Origin: Mercurialis annua | Lineage: Eukaryota; Streptophyta; Magnoliopsida; Malpighiales; Euphorbiaceae | Reading direction: 5' to 3' | DNA length: 64,000 nucleotides | NCBI RefSeq assembly: GCF_937616625.2 | Contig: NC_065576.1 | Span: 37,412,628-37,476,627, forward strand | Shown: positions 36,182-47,608 of the stretch, piece after piece | Position numbering within the stretch: the stretch's first letter is position 1 | Layout: each line of letters opens with the position of its first letter | The notes under the pieces: generated by a model | Told to the model about the DNA's origin: nothing | Seen by the model: the letters and a program-made list of their open reading frames with translations, nothing else | The model's database searches: none | Position numbers and translations under genes: made by a program

Positions 36182-39100
36182 TTAAAACAGGAAATTCAAT
36201 CTAGCTTCCATAGAGAATTTGATCCCCTCAAAGACCTGAATAGGATTCATAATCTTTTGATTGAATACTGCCTCATTCCTAGCTCTTTAAATAGAATACA
36301 CAGTGGCTGCAATGCTAATTCTTCTCTTCTTAGCAATCACAGATCTACCTTTAGCCCTTCTAACAAACCAGCTAATCTCTCTTTTCCAAGGATAAACATT
36401 TGTGCTAATGCCTAACCAAATCAAGATTTTCTTCATAATGGAATTAGAATAAACACACTCAAAGAACAGATGATTAATGGACTCCCTTTTCTCTTTCCAA
36501 AGACTACACACATCATCACTGATCACTCCCCAAGACAAAAGCTTGTCCTTGGTCAGGATCCTGCCTTTTATCACCAACCAAAACACAAAAGCAAATCTAG
36601 GGATGTATCCTGCAGACCAAATAAGAGAATACCAGGGCACTTTGGTTTTATCCTCCATAAGAGTTTTAAAGGCACTCTTGATAGAGAACTTACCATTTGG
36701 ATTGGCTTTCCACTTGACAAGATCCTCCTCTTCAGTTCTAACCTTGAAGTTATCACTAATGAACTTCCAAGCATTATCAGCATCTTCAGTAATAGGGATT
36801 GGCAGATTCTAGCAGTTATTCCTCCAGAACTGATTAACTTTGGCATTAGAAGGAATATCAGCATCAAGGAAAGAAACATTAGGATATAACTCTTAAAGAC
36901 TCTCCCTCAAGCCAGGGGTCATGCCAGAAGAAGAATTGATCCCTTTTACCAAGCTTATACTCAAATAACTTCATCATAGTAGGCCTTAAGTTAAGCATCT
37001 GTTTCCAACTCCAAGAGCAATCATTCAGCTTAGTTATTCCCCAGAAACTAATTAGCCTTTTCAACTTGTTATCATTCACCCAATTAGAACAAATAGAAGG
37101 TTTCTGAGAGATAATACCCCATACATGCTTAGAAATAACAGCAGAATTCCAGATCCTCAAGGGCTTGATGCCCAGACCTCCCTGGATTTTAGACTGCATA
37201 CTTCATCCTATCTCACAAGACCTCTTTTCTAGACAGAATTAGCTCCATGCCAAAGGAAATTCCTGCACACATTCTCCACAGCTTTGATAACAGCTTTAGG
37301 GATAATGAACATGGCACACCAGAAAACATTCATGCTCCAAAGAACTGAATTGATCAACTGGAGTCTCCCAGCATAACAAAGAGACTTAGCAACCCAACTA
37401 GCAATCATGGCAGTCATTTTGTTAATAAGAGTAGAGCAATGAGTCTTAAAGAGCTTAGAAGACACCAAAGGAACACCTAGGTACCTCACAGGAAGAGATC
37501 CCTCTTGAAACCCAAGGATATTTAAAATTCTTCTCTTCTTGGCAGCATCTTTAACATTAAAGAAAACAGAGCTCTTGTTCAAGTTGGGGTTCAGACCAGA
37601 AGCTTCAGAGAACATCTTCAAAGCTCTCTTAGTAATCTTAATAGAGTTTTCATCATCACTGCTGAAAATAAAGAGATCATCATCAAAGCACAGATGGTTC
37701 AACTTTGAACTATTGCAACCTTTGTGAAATTTAAAACTGGACCCACTGTTAGTACTATACTTCATAATTCTGGAGAGATACTCCATACATAAGACAAAAA
37801 TCAACGGGGATATGGGGTCCCCTTGCCTCAAACCTCTCCCTTCTGCAAAATACACTTCAGATTCTCCATTAATCATAACAGAGTACATAGGGGATCTAAT
37901 ACAACTGATGACCAGCTTAATGAAGCTATTAGGGAAATTCAGGCCAATTAGCACCTCCTCAATGAAGTCCCAGCTCACTGAGTCATAAGCTTTCTGGATA
38001 TCCACTTTAATGGCACAAGAACTCCCATCCCCTCTATGATAGTTTCTCACAATCTCATGCGCTAATAAAATATTGTCTGCAATACTCCTTCCTGGAACAA
38101 AAGTAGATTGATTTTGGCATATAATCTTGTTAATAACTCTGGATAATCTGTTAGACATGATCTTGGAGATGACCTTATAGATGACATTGCAGCAGGCAAT
38201 GGGCCTATAGTCCCCAATACCAGAAGGACAGTCAGTTTTAGGAATCAAAACAATGTTGGTGGCATTAAGCTGCTTAAGCAATTTACCATTTCTGATAAAA
38301 TCCATGATAGCTTGGCAAATATCTTTCCCACAATATCCCAGCTCCTTTTAAAAAAAACAACTATTATAGCCATCAGGCCCTGGGGCTTTTTCATCCTTAA
38401 TAGAAAACAAAGTCTTCTTGATTTCATCATCAATAGTGCTGCAATCAAGCAGGCTCCAATCCTCATCACTCAACACATAGCCAGATCTCAGAATATCATA
38501 ATTCACATTAGTTCTAGAAAGATTAGGAGTCCCCATAAAGTTTTTAAAATGATTGACAATATAATTTTTAATGTCTTCCAAGTTGCTGCTAATAGATCCA
38601 TTACTCAACTTTAGATTGATGATTTTCAGCTTAGACTGTCTTTGCTTGATGCTTCTGTGAAAGAACTTATTTTTCTGGTCTCCAAGTATAATCCACAACA
38701 TCCTAGACTTCTGTCTCATGATATTTTCTTCCCAAGACATGAGCTTAATCAGACTATTGAAACAGTCTCTTTCTTCATCATGAAGAATAGCATTGAAAGG
38801 ATCCTTTATCATATCAGCTTGCAGCTTATCCACCATCTCCCTCATAGTAATCACTCTTTGGGAAATATCACTATAATCAGCTTTATTAAGCTCTCTAAAC
38901 TTGCTCTTTAGGGCTTTAAGCTTCTGGGTTACTTGAAATATAGTACTACCATTCCAGTTACTCCCCCAACCTGTGCTCACAATAGATCTGAACTTTGGAC
39001 TATCACACCAAATATTAAAGAATCTGAGTTTTCTTCATACTGCTACTGACATTCAGATTTACAACCAGAGGAGTATGGTCAGAAACCCCTTGACTGAGGA

Positions 39101-39748
39101 CATTCACAAAAGAATCAAGCCAATAATCAACCCAGTCTTCATTTATGAAACACCAGTCAAGCTTTCTCCAAATTCTGCCCTTCCCATTCTGGTTGTTTGT
39201 CCAGGTAAACAAATTACCAGTTCTTTTTAACTCAATAAGATTGGCTTTTTTATGGCCTCTTTAAACTCCTCAACAGCTTGAATATCAATCTCATTCCCCC
39301 CCAACCTATTAGAATTATCCATGACAGCATTGAAGTCAACAGCAACCATCCAACTGCAACTAATATTCCTACTAATCTGGCAAAGATTCTCCCACAACTC
39401 AATTCTATCATTGGCTATATAAGAACCATAGGTGACTGAACAATTGACCAATTTCTCCCCAATCATAAAACAGACATGAATAAACTGAATATGCTTTTTA
39501 GTCACCACCACATTCAGCTTAACTTTATCATAAAGGATCCAAATCCTTCCCACACTGGAATAATCATAATTATGAATGATATCCCAATCAGGTAACTTCT
39601 TAGAAATACTACTCCAAACTTTCTCATACTGACTAACATTAACTCTGGACTCAATGATACAAATCAACTGTAACTTGTATCTAGCAATCAGAGAAATCAT
39701 CTCTAATTGCTTAAAAGGGCTATTAATCCCTCCAATACCATATAGCAA
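36182..39748 (-). pseudogene. Second-lineage LINE ORF2, several stops and frameshifts
   Basis: The endonuclease is degraded at its start, where the WN.RG motif is damaged near 39725; VDFNAV replaces the usual GDFNAV, and SDHTPLVV is kept (about 39070). A linker leads to KAPGPDGYN near 38365 and the reverse transcriptase (38305-37229) with GLRQGDPISP. The catalytic box reads FDDD (37676-37687) instead of FADD: both aspartates remain but the preceding Ala is Asp. The zf-RVT region near 36480-36540 has lost a cysteine (VCSLWKEK). In-frame stops include one near 36290. It cannot be active. Confidence 0.88.
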
Positions 39749-40882
39749 TCATCTATCAATGTCCAACATCCTGGAGTTAAGCCTAGCTTTCCTCCTCTCT
39801 CCTACAGGCCCATAATTCCCCTTATTACCACTCTTAGAAGTAGTCTGGACAATCTCTTCAACAAAATTCTCATTCACATTAACCAAAGATTTGAAAGAAT
39901 TGGTTACCTGAGTCAACTTTCCTTTTTCAGGAACATGAGTTTTCTGGGATCTGTTATTAGTCACTATGATCTCTGAAACCACAGTGTCTTGGTTACTCTC
40001 CTCTTCTCCAAGAACCTCCTCATTTCCTTCCATATCTATTTCTTTTGATTGATCTTCTGCTTATTTGTCTTTTTTCCCTACTACTTTCCTATAATCTTGC
40101 ATAACTCTGCAGTTAGCCTTAGTATGCCCCATTCTGCTGCATTTATCATAAATTAGGGGTTTCCATTGATAGTAAATCCTCTGTTTGAAAACTCTCCCAT
40201 TCTCATCCTCTAGATCAACATCTTCTGGAAAAGTCCCCATGGCATCCATTTCCACAAGAACTCTAGCAAAACCCAGCTTAGTGCAAATAATAGTACATTG
40301 GCCACAGTATAACGGTTTTCCACAAAAACTTCCTATCTTGCTTAGCATGCAATTTGTCCAGAATTCCCAAGGGAGTCCTGGAAGCTGAATCCAAATTGGC
40401 ACAGATCTAATAGCATTTGGATCTAATGACATACGAGGATGCCATTTCTTCAACAAAAGAGGCTTCTGGTCAAAAGTATAAGGACCAGATCCCAGCACCT
40501 TGTTACACCCTTCTTCAGAATCAAATTCAAAAAGAAACATAGATCCATTAATTCTAGTTACCTTCTTGATTCCAGAATTCCATCTGTTTCTGACAAAGGC
40601 TTCAATCCTTTCAAATTTTGGATACATTCCATAAACACATCCAACAATAGCAAACTTCCACCGATCTTCTTCAGGCACAGTGTCTTTTGAGTTAAAACTC
40701 ACAAATCTCTTTCCATCTTTTACTAACGGAGGTTCAAATTTCAACTCTCTATTATTAGTTCTTGCCCGGTTATCATAAAACAAGTCATTCCATTTCTTAG
40801 CAGGCTCCGGAGCTAGGGGTTCACTAGCATCTTCATTATCAGAAATATCAGTATTATCCTCTTCGATTTTTATTTTTATCAA
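39749..40882 (-). pseudogene. Second-lineage LINE ORF1 (DUF4283, zinc knuckle), one stop
   Basis: The DUF4283-type domain spans roughly residues 60-200 (around KKWHPRMSLDPNAIRSVPIW, WIQLPGLPWEFW). A zinc knuckle follows as YDKCSRMGHTKANC, in which the first cysteine of CX2CX4HX4C is a tyrosine. A TAA at 40061-40063 interrupts the frame, which then stays open to 39749. The family binds nucleic acid as the LINE's RNA-packaging protein. Confidence 0.85.
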
Positions 40883-40950
40883 ATTATAAAATTCGTTCTT
40901 CTTTTAAATAGTGTTTGACTCCGCCCCTGTTTACACTCATTCCCATTACT

Positions 40951-41465
40951 GAGCTATTTATTGAACTAAACGACTGAAATAATTATTTCCATTTTTATTA
41001 TTTTTTATTCTCATTTCCATTTCTAACTTTGAATCTAACGCTTTTTAAACTTTTTTTTTGCCAATCTCTTTAAACTTCTTACCTGCCAATATTCTGTCGA
41101 ACCGTAAATTATAAACTCAAAATCATAGTTACACGTTTCACGGATAAAATCCCTTAAAATCCACAAGCATAACATTATTATTTTGAGGATATTGAATATT
41201 TCTATTATTTTTACAATAATAAATATTTATTATTAAAAAATATGTATACAATTTGGTCAAAATTATAAAACAACATTACACTTAAAAGTACATAAAAATT
41301 TCATTAAATAATAAAAAATCATATTTATATTTTTTAATCGCGTTAACAAAACTTTTTGAATATTTTATTCGGCAATCTGTTAATTCCACTTAGTGGTTAT
41401 TTCAAGTTACGTTGAACTTTGAAGATTCAATCTTTAATTTCAACTTTGACAATAATTTAAACTAA
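40951..41465. other. Intergenic, no gene seen
   Basis: AT-rich sequence between transposons, without supported features. Confidence 0.55.
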
Positions 41466-41474
41466 TATTTTTAT

Positions 41475-41771
41475 GGGAAATTTACTAAAAATACCACTTT
41501 TTTGAAAAAACTTTCTTTTTTACCATGTTTTTCTAAAGACTTTCTTTTATACCAGATTTTTTTATTTTTATTTACTTTTATACCAGATTTATTTTTTTGA
41601 AAAAAATAAATAAAAAATAAACAAAAAATAAAATAAAAAATAAACAAAAAATAAACTAAAGATAAACATAAAATAAATATGACGGATAAATATGGCATAT
41701 TTGAAAAAACTTTTTTTTACATGGTAAAAAAGTAAGTTTTTCACTTTTTCTGGTATTTTTGTAAAAATCCC
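41475..41771. mobile_element. MITE with 9-bp target duplication
   Basis: 297 bp, with inverted ends GGGAAATTTACTAAAAATACC and GGGATTTTTACAAAAATACC. Flanks are TATTTTTAT on both sides (41466-41474, 41772-41780), a perfect 9-bp duplication of Mutator type. Its core is a run of AAATAAACAAA units. The 75-residue minus-strand frame here is an artefact. Confidence 0.85.
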
Positions 41772-41780
41772 TATTTTTAT

Positions 41781-42646
41781 TGAGTTATAATGCGTAGAAA
41801 ATCATCCTATATCTTTATAAATATCAAATACTCTCTCTATTCTATAAACATAAAAAAATAGCTATTTTTTGTCCCACAAAGATAAAAAAAAATAGTGTTA
41901 GTTGAATATCAAATTATTAAAATAACTTAGAATTTATCATATTAATATTAATTGATTTATAATTTCAATATATGACTTTAAACATATAAAATTTCACTGG
42001 ACAATATTTAAATAGTGGTTTTGGTTTTTGTAAATCATTAATTTAAATTGATTTACTTTTAAAAAATGAAAGGATAATTTATATATTTTAACATTAATTA
42101 ACTATAACTAAGTAACTTTTTAATTTTTATGAAAATGCAACTTTTCTATCTTTATGAGAAAGAGGGGGTATATAAAAATCAAGTTTTAAGCTGAAATGAG
42201 CAGTGGAGTTTCACAGGAGGTAAACTATTTTCTTAGTTGTGTGAGCAACTACCCATCGGTTTGAATGTTTTTTTTATGATGAGAACTCTTTTACTGAGCT
42301 GAAGCTCGATATCACTGTCAAATCCTGAAATGTAAATCTCCCGCAAGTCCACATACCTAATAATTTCAGGTTATAATGGGATTGGTTTGAATGTTAGACA
42401 TGTTATAACACTCTTCAGTTGTCTGTCACCCTAACTTGCCACTCCATAAAAGATAGAGATCGAAGAATTTTTCCATTAATATTCGCAAGGATGTAAGTTT
42501 TGTCAAGCTTATTGTGGTTGACCATTATATCAAGAATTTGATTGGTAATTTATGAAACACTCTCATTAGTCTTGTGTTTGAAGAGCTTGTTGTAATCGAT
42601 TGTTGATTTTTTGGTATTAATGGTCGTGACCGGTTTGTGACCGAAT
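41781..42646. other. Intergenic, no gene seen
   Basis: AT-rich sequence; nothing recognised on either strand. Confidence 0.5.
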
Positions 42647-43189
42647 TGGTATCACAGCAGAATAAAAACTATTTGATAGGTATTTAATGATGGATTTGAT
42701 CAATAAACAATAATATAGAAAGATAAATAAATAATACATGAAATTTACGTGGTTCGACATTAAAGCGTACATCCACGGACGAAAAAATCGAATCATCCAC
42801 TAATCATTAAAAAGTATAGTGGAAAATTACCAAATAGAAAATATTTCTAATAAATATACCCTTAAAAAAATCCACAAAATATTTAACTTTTTACAAGAAA
42901 TAACCCAAAAAAATTAAGATTAACTTATATTCCTCACATCACACATACCTCTTTTTCCCCTATTCATATAAATGTCTACATTGTATGTTTGGTTTTGGTG
43001 TACTATGAAAGGTGTACAAGATACTGTATTTATAGGGAGTAAATAATCTATATAGCATTAGGAGTATTGATCCTTATTGGATTATACCTACTAATTAGTC
43101 AATAATAATACAATTATCCTTCTTTCAAATACTTCTCTCATGAAAATCCTAATATAAATTAAAATTACAATTTTAGATATATTCCAACA
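42647..43189 (-). mobile_element. Copia-type solo LTR
   Basis: On the minus strand it begins TGTTGGAATATATC and ends GCTGTGATACCA. It has a TATA box CTATAAATACAG (about 43024-43035) and the phrase CGAACCACGTAAATTTC that recurs in Copia LTRs. The flanks CGAAT / CATAT match poorly, so the exact ends or a target duplication are not proven. No internal region is present. Confidence 0.6.
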
Positions 43190-43843
43190 CATATCACTTT
43201 AATTGCATCTAAATCAAAACTGTTTATATTTTTAACCAACAGAAAAAACTGTATTCTGCTATTCTTTTCCCAGCAAAAAAAATTGAGATAGAGTCACATT
43301 ACTAAAGTGGAAAACCTGGCTTTGCTTTATAAAAAGCTGGAAATTGATTAATGTGTTATAATAAGAAGTTTCTCTGCAAAAGAGATTATTATGTAAAGAT
43401 GGTAGGGCACGTATTATCTTCTGAAATGTACTTTTGCTTTTTGCAATCTTTTGAAATTGTTATGCACCCCTCATTTTCTCATGTTTGGTGTTCCCACCAT
43501 TTTCTAACTAAATAATTGAAAAAAAAAAAAAAATCTTCCCAGATTAAAATCAACTAAGATTATTTTGCTACTCGAATTTACTATAAAACTTCAAATAAGA
43601 TCAAGATTGTGATTTAAAAAAAAACACTTTTTAATTTTACATTTTAACTCGTTTTCCGGTTCCTTAGAGGAAAACTATTAGACAATTTAAAATTAAAAGG
43701 GTAAAATGAGTAAAAAAATGCTAAATTTTAGAGATTTTTACTAAAACCGTTAACTTTATCTTATTTGATCTTTTGTGCTAAATTAAAGGAGTAAAATGAT
43801 CCTTTAAAAATAAAAAATAGACATTCTAATGTTTGACTGTAAC
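43190..43843. other. Intergenic, no gene seen
   Basis: AT-rich; no transposon ends or reading frames supported. Confidence 0.5.
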
Positions 43844-44764
43844 TAAAGGTGGTCACGATTCATAACATGGCGGTTCCTGTTTAGAACCGCCGAGTTGCGG
43901 TTTAAAAAACATAGAACTAGACCGAAACCATCTGAGTAACGGTTCTGTGCCGGTTCCGGTTTCGGGATTCGGGCGGTTCAGAAAAAAATTGAAAGTAAAA
44001 TTAATTTAACTACTAAAAAATATAATTTAAAAATAAAATAATAAGCGGATATAATATTGTAAGAAACTAATAGAATAAAATAAATTGTTAAATGTTATGT
44101 CAACGACAAAATTAATTAAAACAAATTTTAAATATATAACACTAAGACATATATTAACTTTAATTTTTATGACATACTAACTTCAATAAATACGTAATAT
44201 AATATATTATTATAATATGTACATTATAATATAACATGTATATATAATATATGAGTTAATTACATATAAAATCGCGACTTTTCACTGAATCACGAAAAAA
44301 ATATAACTTTTAAAACGTGTCGATCGTAGACACTATCTTTCATTTATTTTCAAATTCATCATCGGCACATTTTAGGGTTGGCTTTGCTGACGTGGCATGA
44401 CACATGGCGGATGCATCGGGTGTCCAGATCAGCAAAATTTCACCAAATAATGTGTGAAAGGTTGTTTCTGCGATTGACATGTTTTTAAAGTCATGTTTTT
44501 TTGTGATTCATTGTATAGGTCGTGATTTTATATGTAATTAACCCTATATATATACATATTAAAAAAACTTGTATCGATGGCTTCGACACTTATACTGCCG
44601 GTTCCGACCAAATTGTCGGTTCACGGTTCAAAAAATTTAAAATTAGACCGAGCCGGTTTTAATCCGATTCCGAATTTGATTGGTTCCGGACTAGATTTAA
44701 CCGGTTTTAAACCGGGTTTAACCGGACCGATTCACGGGCTGACCCGTTCCATGGCCAGCTTTAT
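43844..44764. mobile_element. hAT-like non-autonomous element, GGTTC-rich, with nested MITE
   Basis: Ends TAAAGGTGGTCACGATTC and, inverted, TAAAGCTGGCCATGGAAC. The interior near both ends is rich in CGGTTC and ACCGG motifs, as in common plant hAT derivatives. TGTAAC abuts both ends, a partial target duplication. It is interrupted by the MITE at 44253-44544. The small frame at 44577-44807 is an artefact of the repeat. Confidence 0.65.
44253..44544. mobile_element. MITE nested in the hAT-like element
   Basis: Ends GAGTTAATTACATATAAAATC and, inverted, GGGTTAATTACATATAAAATC, with matching inner arms. It shares the GGGTTAAT opening with the elements at 214, 44896 and 63783. Its AT-only flanks match at about 7 of 9 bases. 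Confidence 0.8.
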
Positions 44765-44895
44765 TGTAACCTTTGTTAATATTGATCAATTTAGCATGAG
44801 TTATTAAGTTGTGAATCGATCCATTCAGGATCAGCCTGCTTGAACCATTTGGCATTTAATTTTGGAAAAAAACGATTTTTATATAATAAATTCTT

Positions 44896-45263
44896 AGGTT
44901 AATTGCATAAAAAATCACAAACTTTACACGATATTGTATTTTAATCATGACCTTTAAAAGTTGCATTTAAAGGTACGATCTTTCATTTTGTTTCAAATCT
45001 ATCACCAGGGTAAAATTTGGTGTATTTTTTTTGACTAAAAATTACTAATCCTACATACTCTAACTGAAAGATAATAATATTTGGTGTCAAATTATAATTT
45101 GGATCATTTATTAATGGTTTAGTGAAGAATTTAGTCAACAAAAATACACTTAAATGATAGATTTAAACAAAAATGAAAGGTCATGGTTTTATATCCCAAC
45201 TTTTAAAGGTCGTGATTAAAATAAAATTTTCGTGTAAAAATCGTAATTTTTTTATAAAAATAA
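44896..45263. mobile_element. MITE with 10-bp target duplication
   Basis: 368 bp. Flanked by ATAAATTCTT at 44886-44895 and 45264-45273, a perfect 10-bp repeat. Arms AGGTTAATTGCATAAAAAATC and GTTATTTTTATAAAAAAATT, with inner palindromic parts (GACCTTTAAAAGTTG / CAACTTTTAAAGGTC). Confidence 0.82.
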
Positions 45264-45336
45264 CATAAATTCTTCCTCTAAATCTTTCTACTTTGAACAA
45301 TAACACTTTTTTTGATAACTAGAGAGGGAGAGCGTT

Positions 45337-46331
45337 CAGAGACGGAACGGATTTAGGATAGGGCCAGGCAGTGTCTGGGCCCTACCTCAATTAAAAAAGT
45401 TTAATCACATTTTACTGAGTAATCCAAGCTTTTGCCTAAACCTACTTCATTTAACAAAAACAATAATCACTCTTAAGTAAATAATCCAATTCTTTTTTAC
45501 ACCTTTGTTGGATTCATGCGCACAGTGTATAGGCTTCATCCAAATATAGATTTTAATTCTAAAATTTTCAGCAACTTAATTCTTGTTAAAAGGTAAATAA
45601 TCTTCAGCTTTCACTATTTTAATAATAATATCAATTTTTAATGGCTATTCTAATTTATAAAATTTAAATTTTTGAAATGTAATTAAATTTTAAAATTAAA
45701 TAAAATCATCTATTTGAAATTTGCATATAATAAATTTAATTTTCTCTATGTTTAAGATTTAAATTCGACATGGGACATAAATTGGTTCTTTTTAAATTTG
45801 AAATTTATTAGTATTAGAACCAAATAAATTTTATATTGGTGTTTAAAAATGGATTATTATAATTAATAGATAAGAAATGGAAAATTAAATACAAGTTTAT
45901 TTTTAATGGTTTTGTGGCAATATAAATCTATGTCTAGTTGTGTTTTTTTTTTGAAAGTTTATTTGTAACTACTAGATAGGTAGTAATATTACTCTGATTG
46001 GGTTGTATAATAACATATGAATTATATTTTTAATTAATAATGTAGTATTAATTAATTATCGTGGAATTTTATAATTATGTAAATAATGGATAAATTTTGA
46101 ATAGAAATATCAAGACCCTTAATCGGAGAATCTATTTTTCAAACAAGTTTAATCGGAAAAAACGAGTTCATTTTTTGATTTTGTGATGCGTTTTTTTTTT
46201 ACTTTCGATTATATTTTTTATTAAAAGTTTTAATAATTATTCTTTTGATGTATATTTTTTGTTGTATGATATTTTAATTTTTATTTATTAAATTGTGCCT
46301 TACCTGAATTTAGAAGCTGGATTCGTCACTG
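45337..46331. mobile_element. hAT non-autonomous element, perfect 8-bp duplication
   Basis: 995 bp with ends CAGAGACGGAACGG and, inverted, CAGTGACGAATCCAG, the CAGNGRCGRA pattern of a common plant hAT group. AGAGCGTT flanks it on both sides (45329-45336, 46332-46339). The interior is AT-rich and non-coding. Confidence 0.85.
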
Positions 46332-46339
46332 AGAGCGTT

Positions 46340-46425
46340 TGTAGAAAAATTTAAACCTACGACCAAACAGTTTGTTGTCTAGCGCTTATAACATTTGAGC
46401 TATATAATATAACTCATTGGTTTGA
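46340..46425 (-). repeat. Degenerate tRNA-like (SINE) fragment
   Basis: On the minus strand it reads TAGCTCAAATGTTATAAGC (A-box region), then GTCGTAGGTTTAAATTT where a B-box would be. The B-box is decayed. The hAT insertion at 45337 appears to have split this older sequence from its left part. Confidence 0.35.
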
Positions 46426-46429
46426 ACAG

Positions 46430-47608
46430 TAACACTTACATCATCTTCTTTCTTCACCTAAACAACGAAATACTTCACTAAAACTCATCAAATTCAAACC
46501 AAATCTTCCTTATCATGTCCTAACTAATTTCCAAGCATTAGATTTTATTTTTATTGTCACAGTTTCGACAGTATGTGCGGGAGAAGGAGGAACTGTTGTT
46601 GGAAGTGGAAGGTGTTATTGGAAGCAACAAAAACAGCAATTTTACCACCGACAAAAAAATGTTGTTGATCGTGATGGAGTTATTGCCGGTGGGCATCGAT
46701 GTGATGAATGAATTTTCCGTACTGTATTGTTTAAACTAGAAACTGTAATTTTGTAATGAGTAAAACATGATATAAAACTCTCCGAGTCAGGTTATCCAAA
46801 TTTACAGAAAAGATATTATATTTCAAATCGTTAAAAAAAATATCACCCAGTTATTGTTTTATTATAACGGGAATCACTATAGTTAAATTACACAAAAAAC
46901 GCAGCAATTTTATTTCCACATAACAAAAGTATAACTCAATATTTTTTTTTAACAAAAGGTATAACTTAATATTTAATACTTTTTTTATAATTCGTGATAA
47001 ATTCAATATTCTTTTTGTAATGCATTTTAAGTGATTAAAATATAATTGAGTAACTTTTTTCTCTAAAATTTGAAACATAGTATTCTTTCTCTAATTTTAG
47101 ATAAACTAAGTCACACTGGAAGTTTAATATCCGAGTAAAACACAATTTTGCAGACATAAACCCCAAAAAGCGCATTTCAGCAAAATATTCACTCACTAAT
47201 ATTCAGACTATTTTCTTAATTAACAGTGCCACATCTAGTTTCCTCTATAATCAAGTCCACATTCCAAAGAGCTAAACTTTTTTTAAGAATTTTAAAATTT
47301 TCAATCGAACCTAACCAATCGGTTCGAATGAAATTTTGATTCAGCTTGTACCGAAACGACCAGAAATATTTTTACTTTCAAAATCAAACTTAACCAAAAA
47401 AAAAAATTGTAATTCCAGCCGATGACGCAGCTACTGATATTTATTCAAAAAAAAGATTTAGCAGATGCTGCAAGCAGCTCAAAAAAGAATGGATGTTGGA
47501 AGTTAATGTGTAGCTGCTGTTAAATCAAGCAGAAGAAACAAAATTATACCGGAACCAAAAGTAGAAACAAGATTCCTTAATATCTCACTTCCATCGTGAT
47601 TTTTAATA
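46430..47608. other. Downstream region of the split gene
   Basis: Presumed 3' UTR of the minus-strand gene lies near 47450-47608; the rest is AT-rich and without features. The short frame at 46554-46739 has no support. Confidence 0.5.

Larger units (their letters stand above)
35980..40950 (-). mobile_element. L1-type LINE of a second lineage, decayed
   Basis: ORF1 (DUF4283 plus zinc knuckle) and ORF2 (endonuclease, reverse transcriptase, zf-RVT) on the minus strand, ending in a short poly(A), seen as T at 35980-35987. The 5' limit near 40950 is uncertain: only a weak match between AGTTATTTATA beside the tail and AGCTATTTATT near 40952 suggests a target duplication. It differs from the two plus-strand LINEs in ORF1 type. 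Confidence 0.88.

Noticed and set aside
44577..44807. 76-residue frame with repeated Leu-Thr-Gly phrases
   Set aside because: Lies inside the ACCGG-rich end of a hAT-like element; repeat-driven.
46554..46739. 61-residue frame starting MSQFRQYVREKEELLLE
   Set aside because: Short, no recognised domain and no neighbouring exon; could be a relic but cannot be supported.
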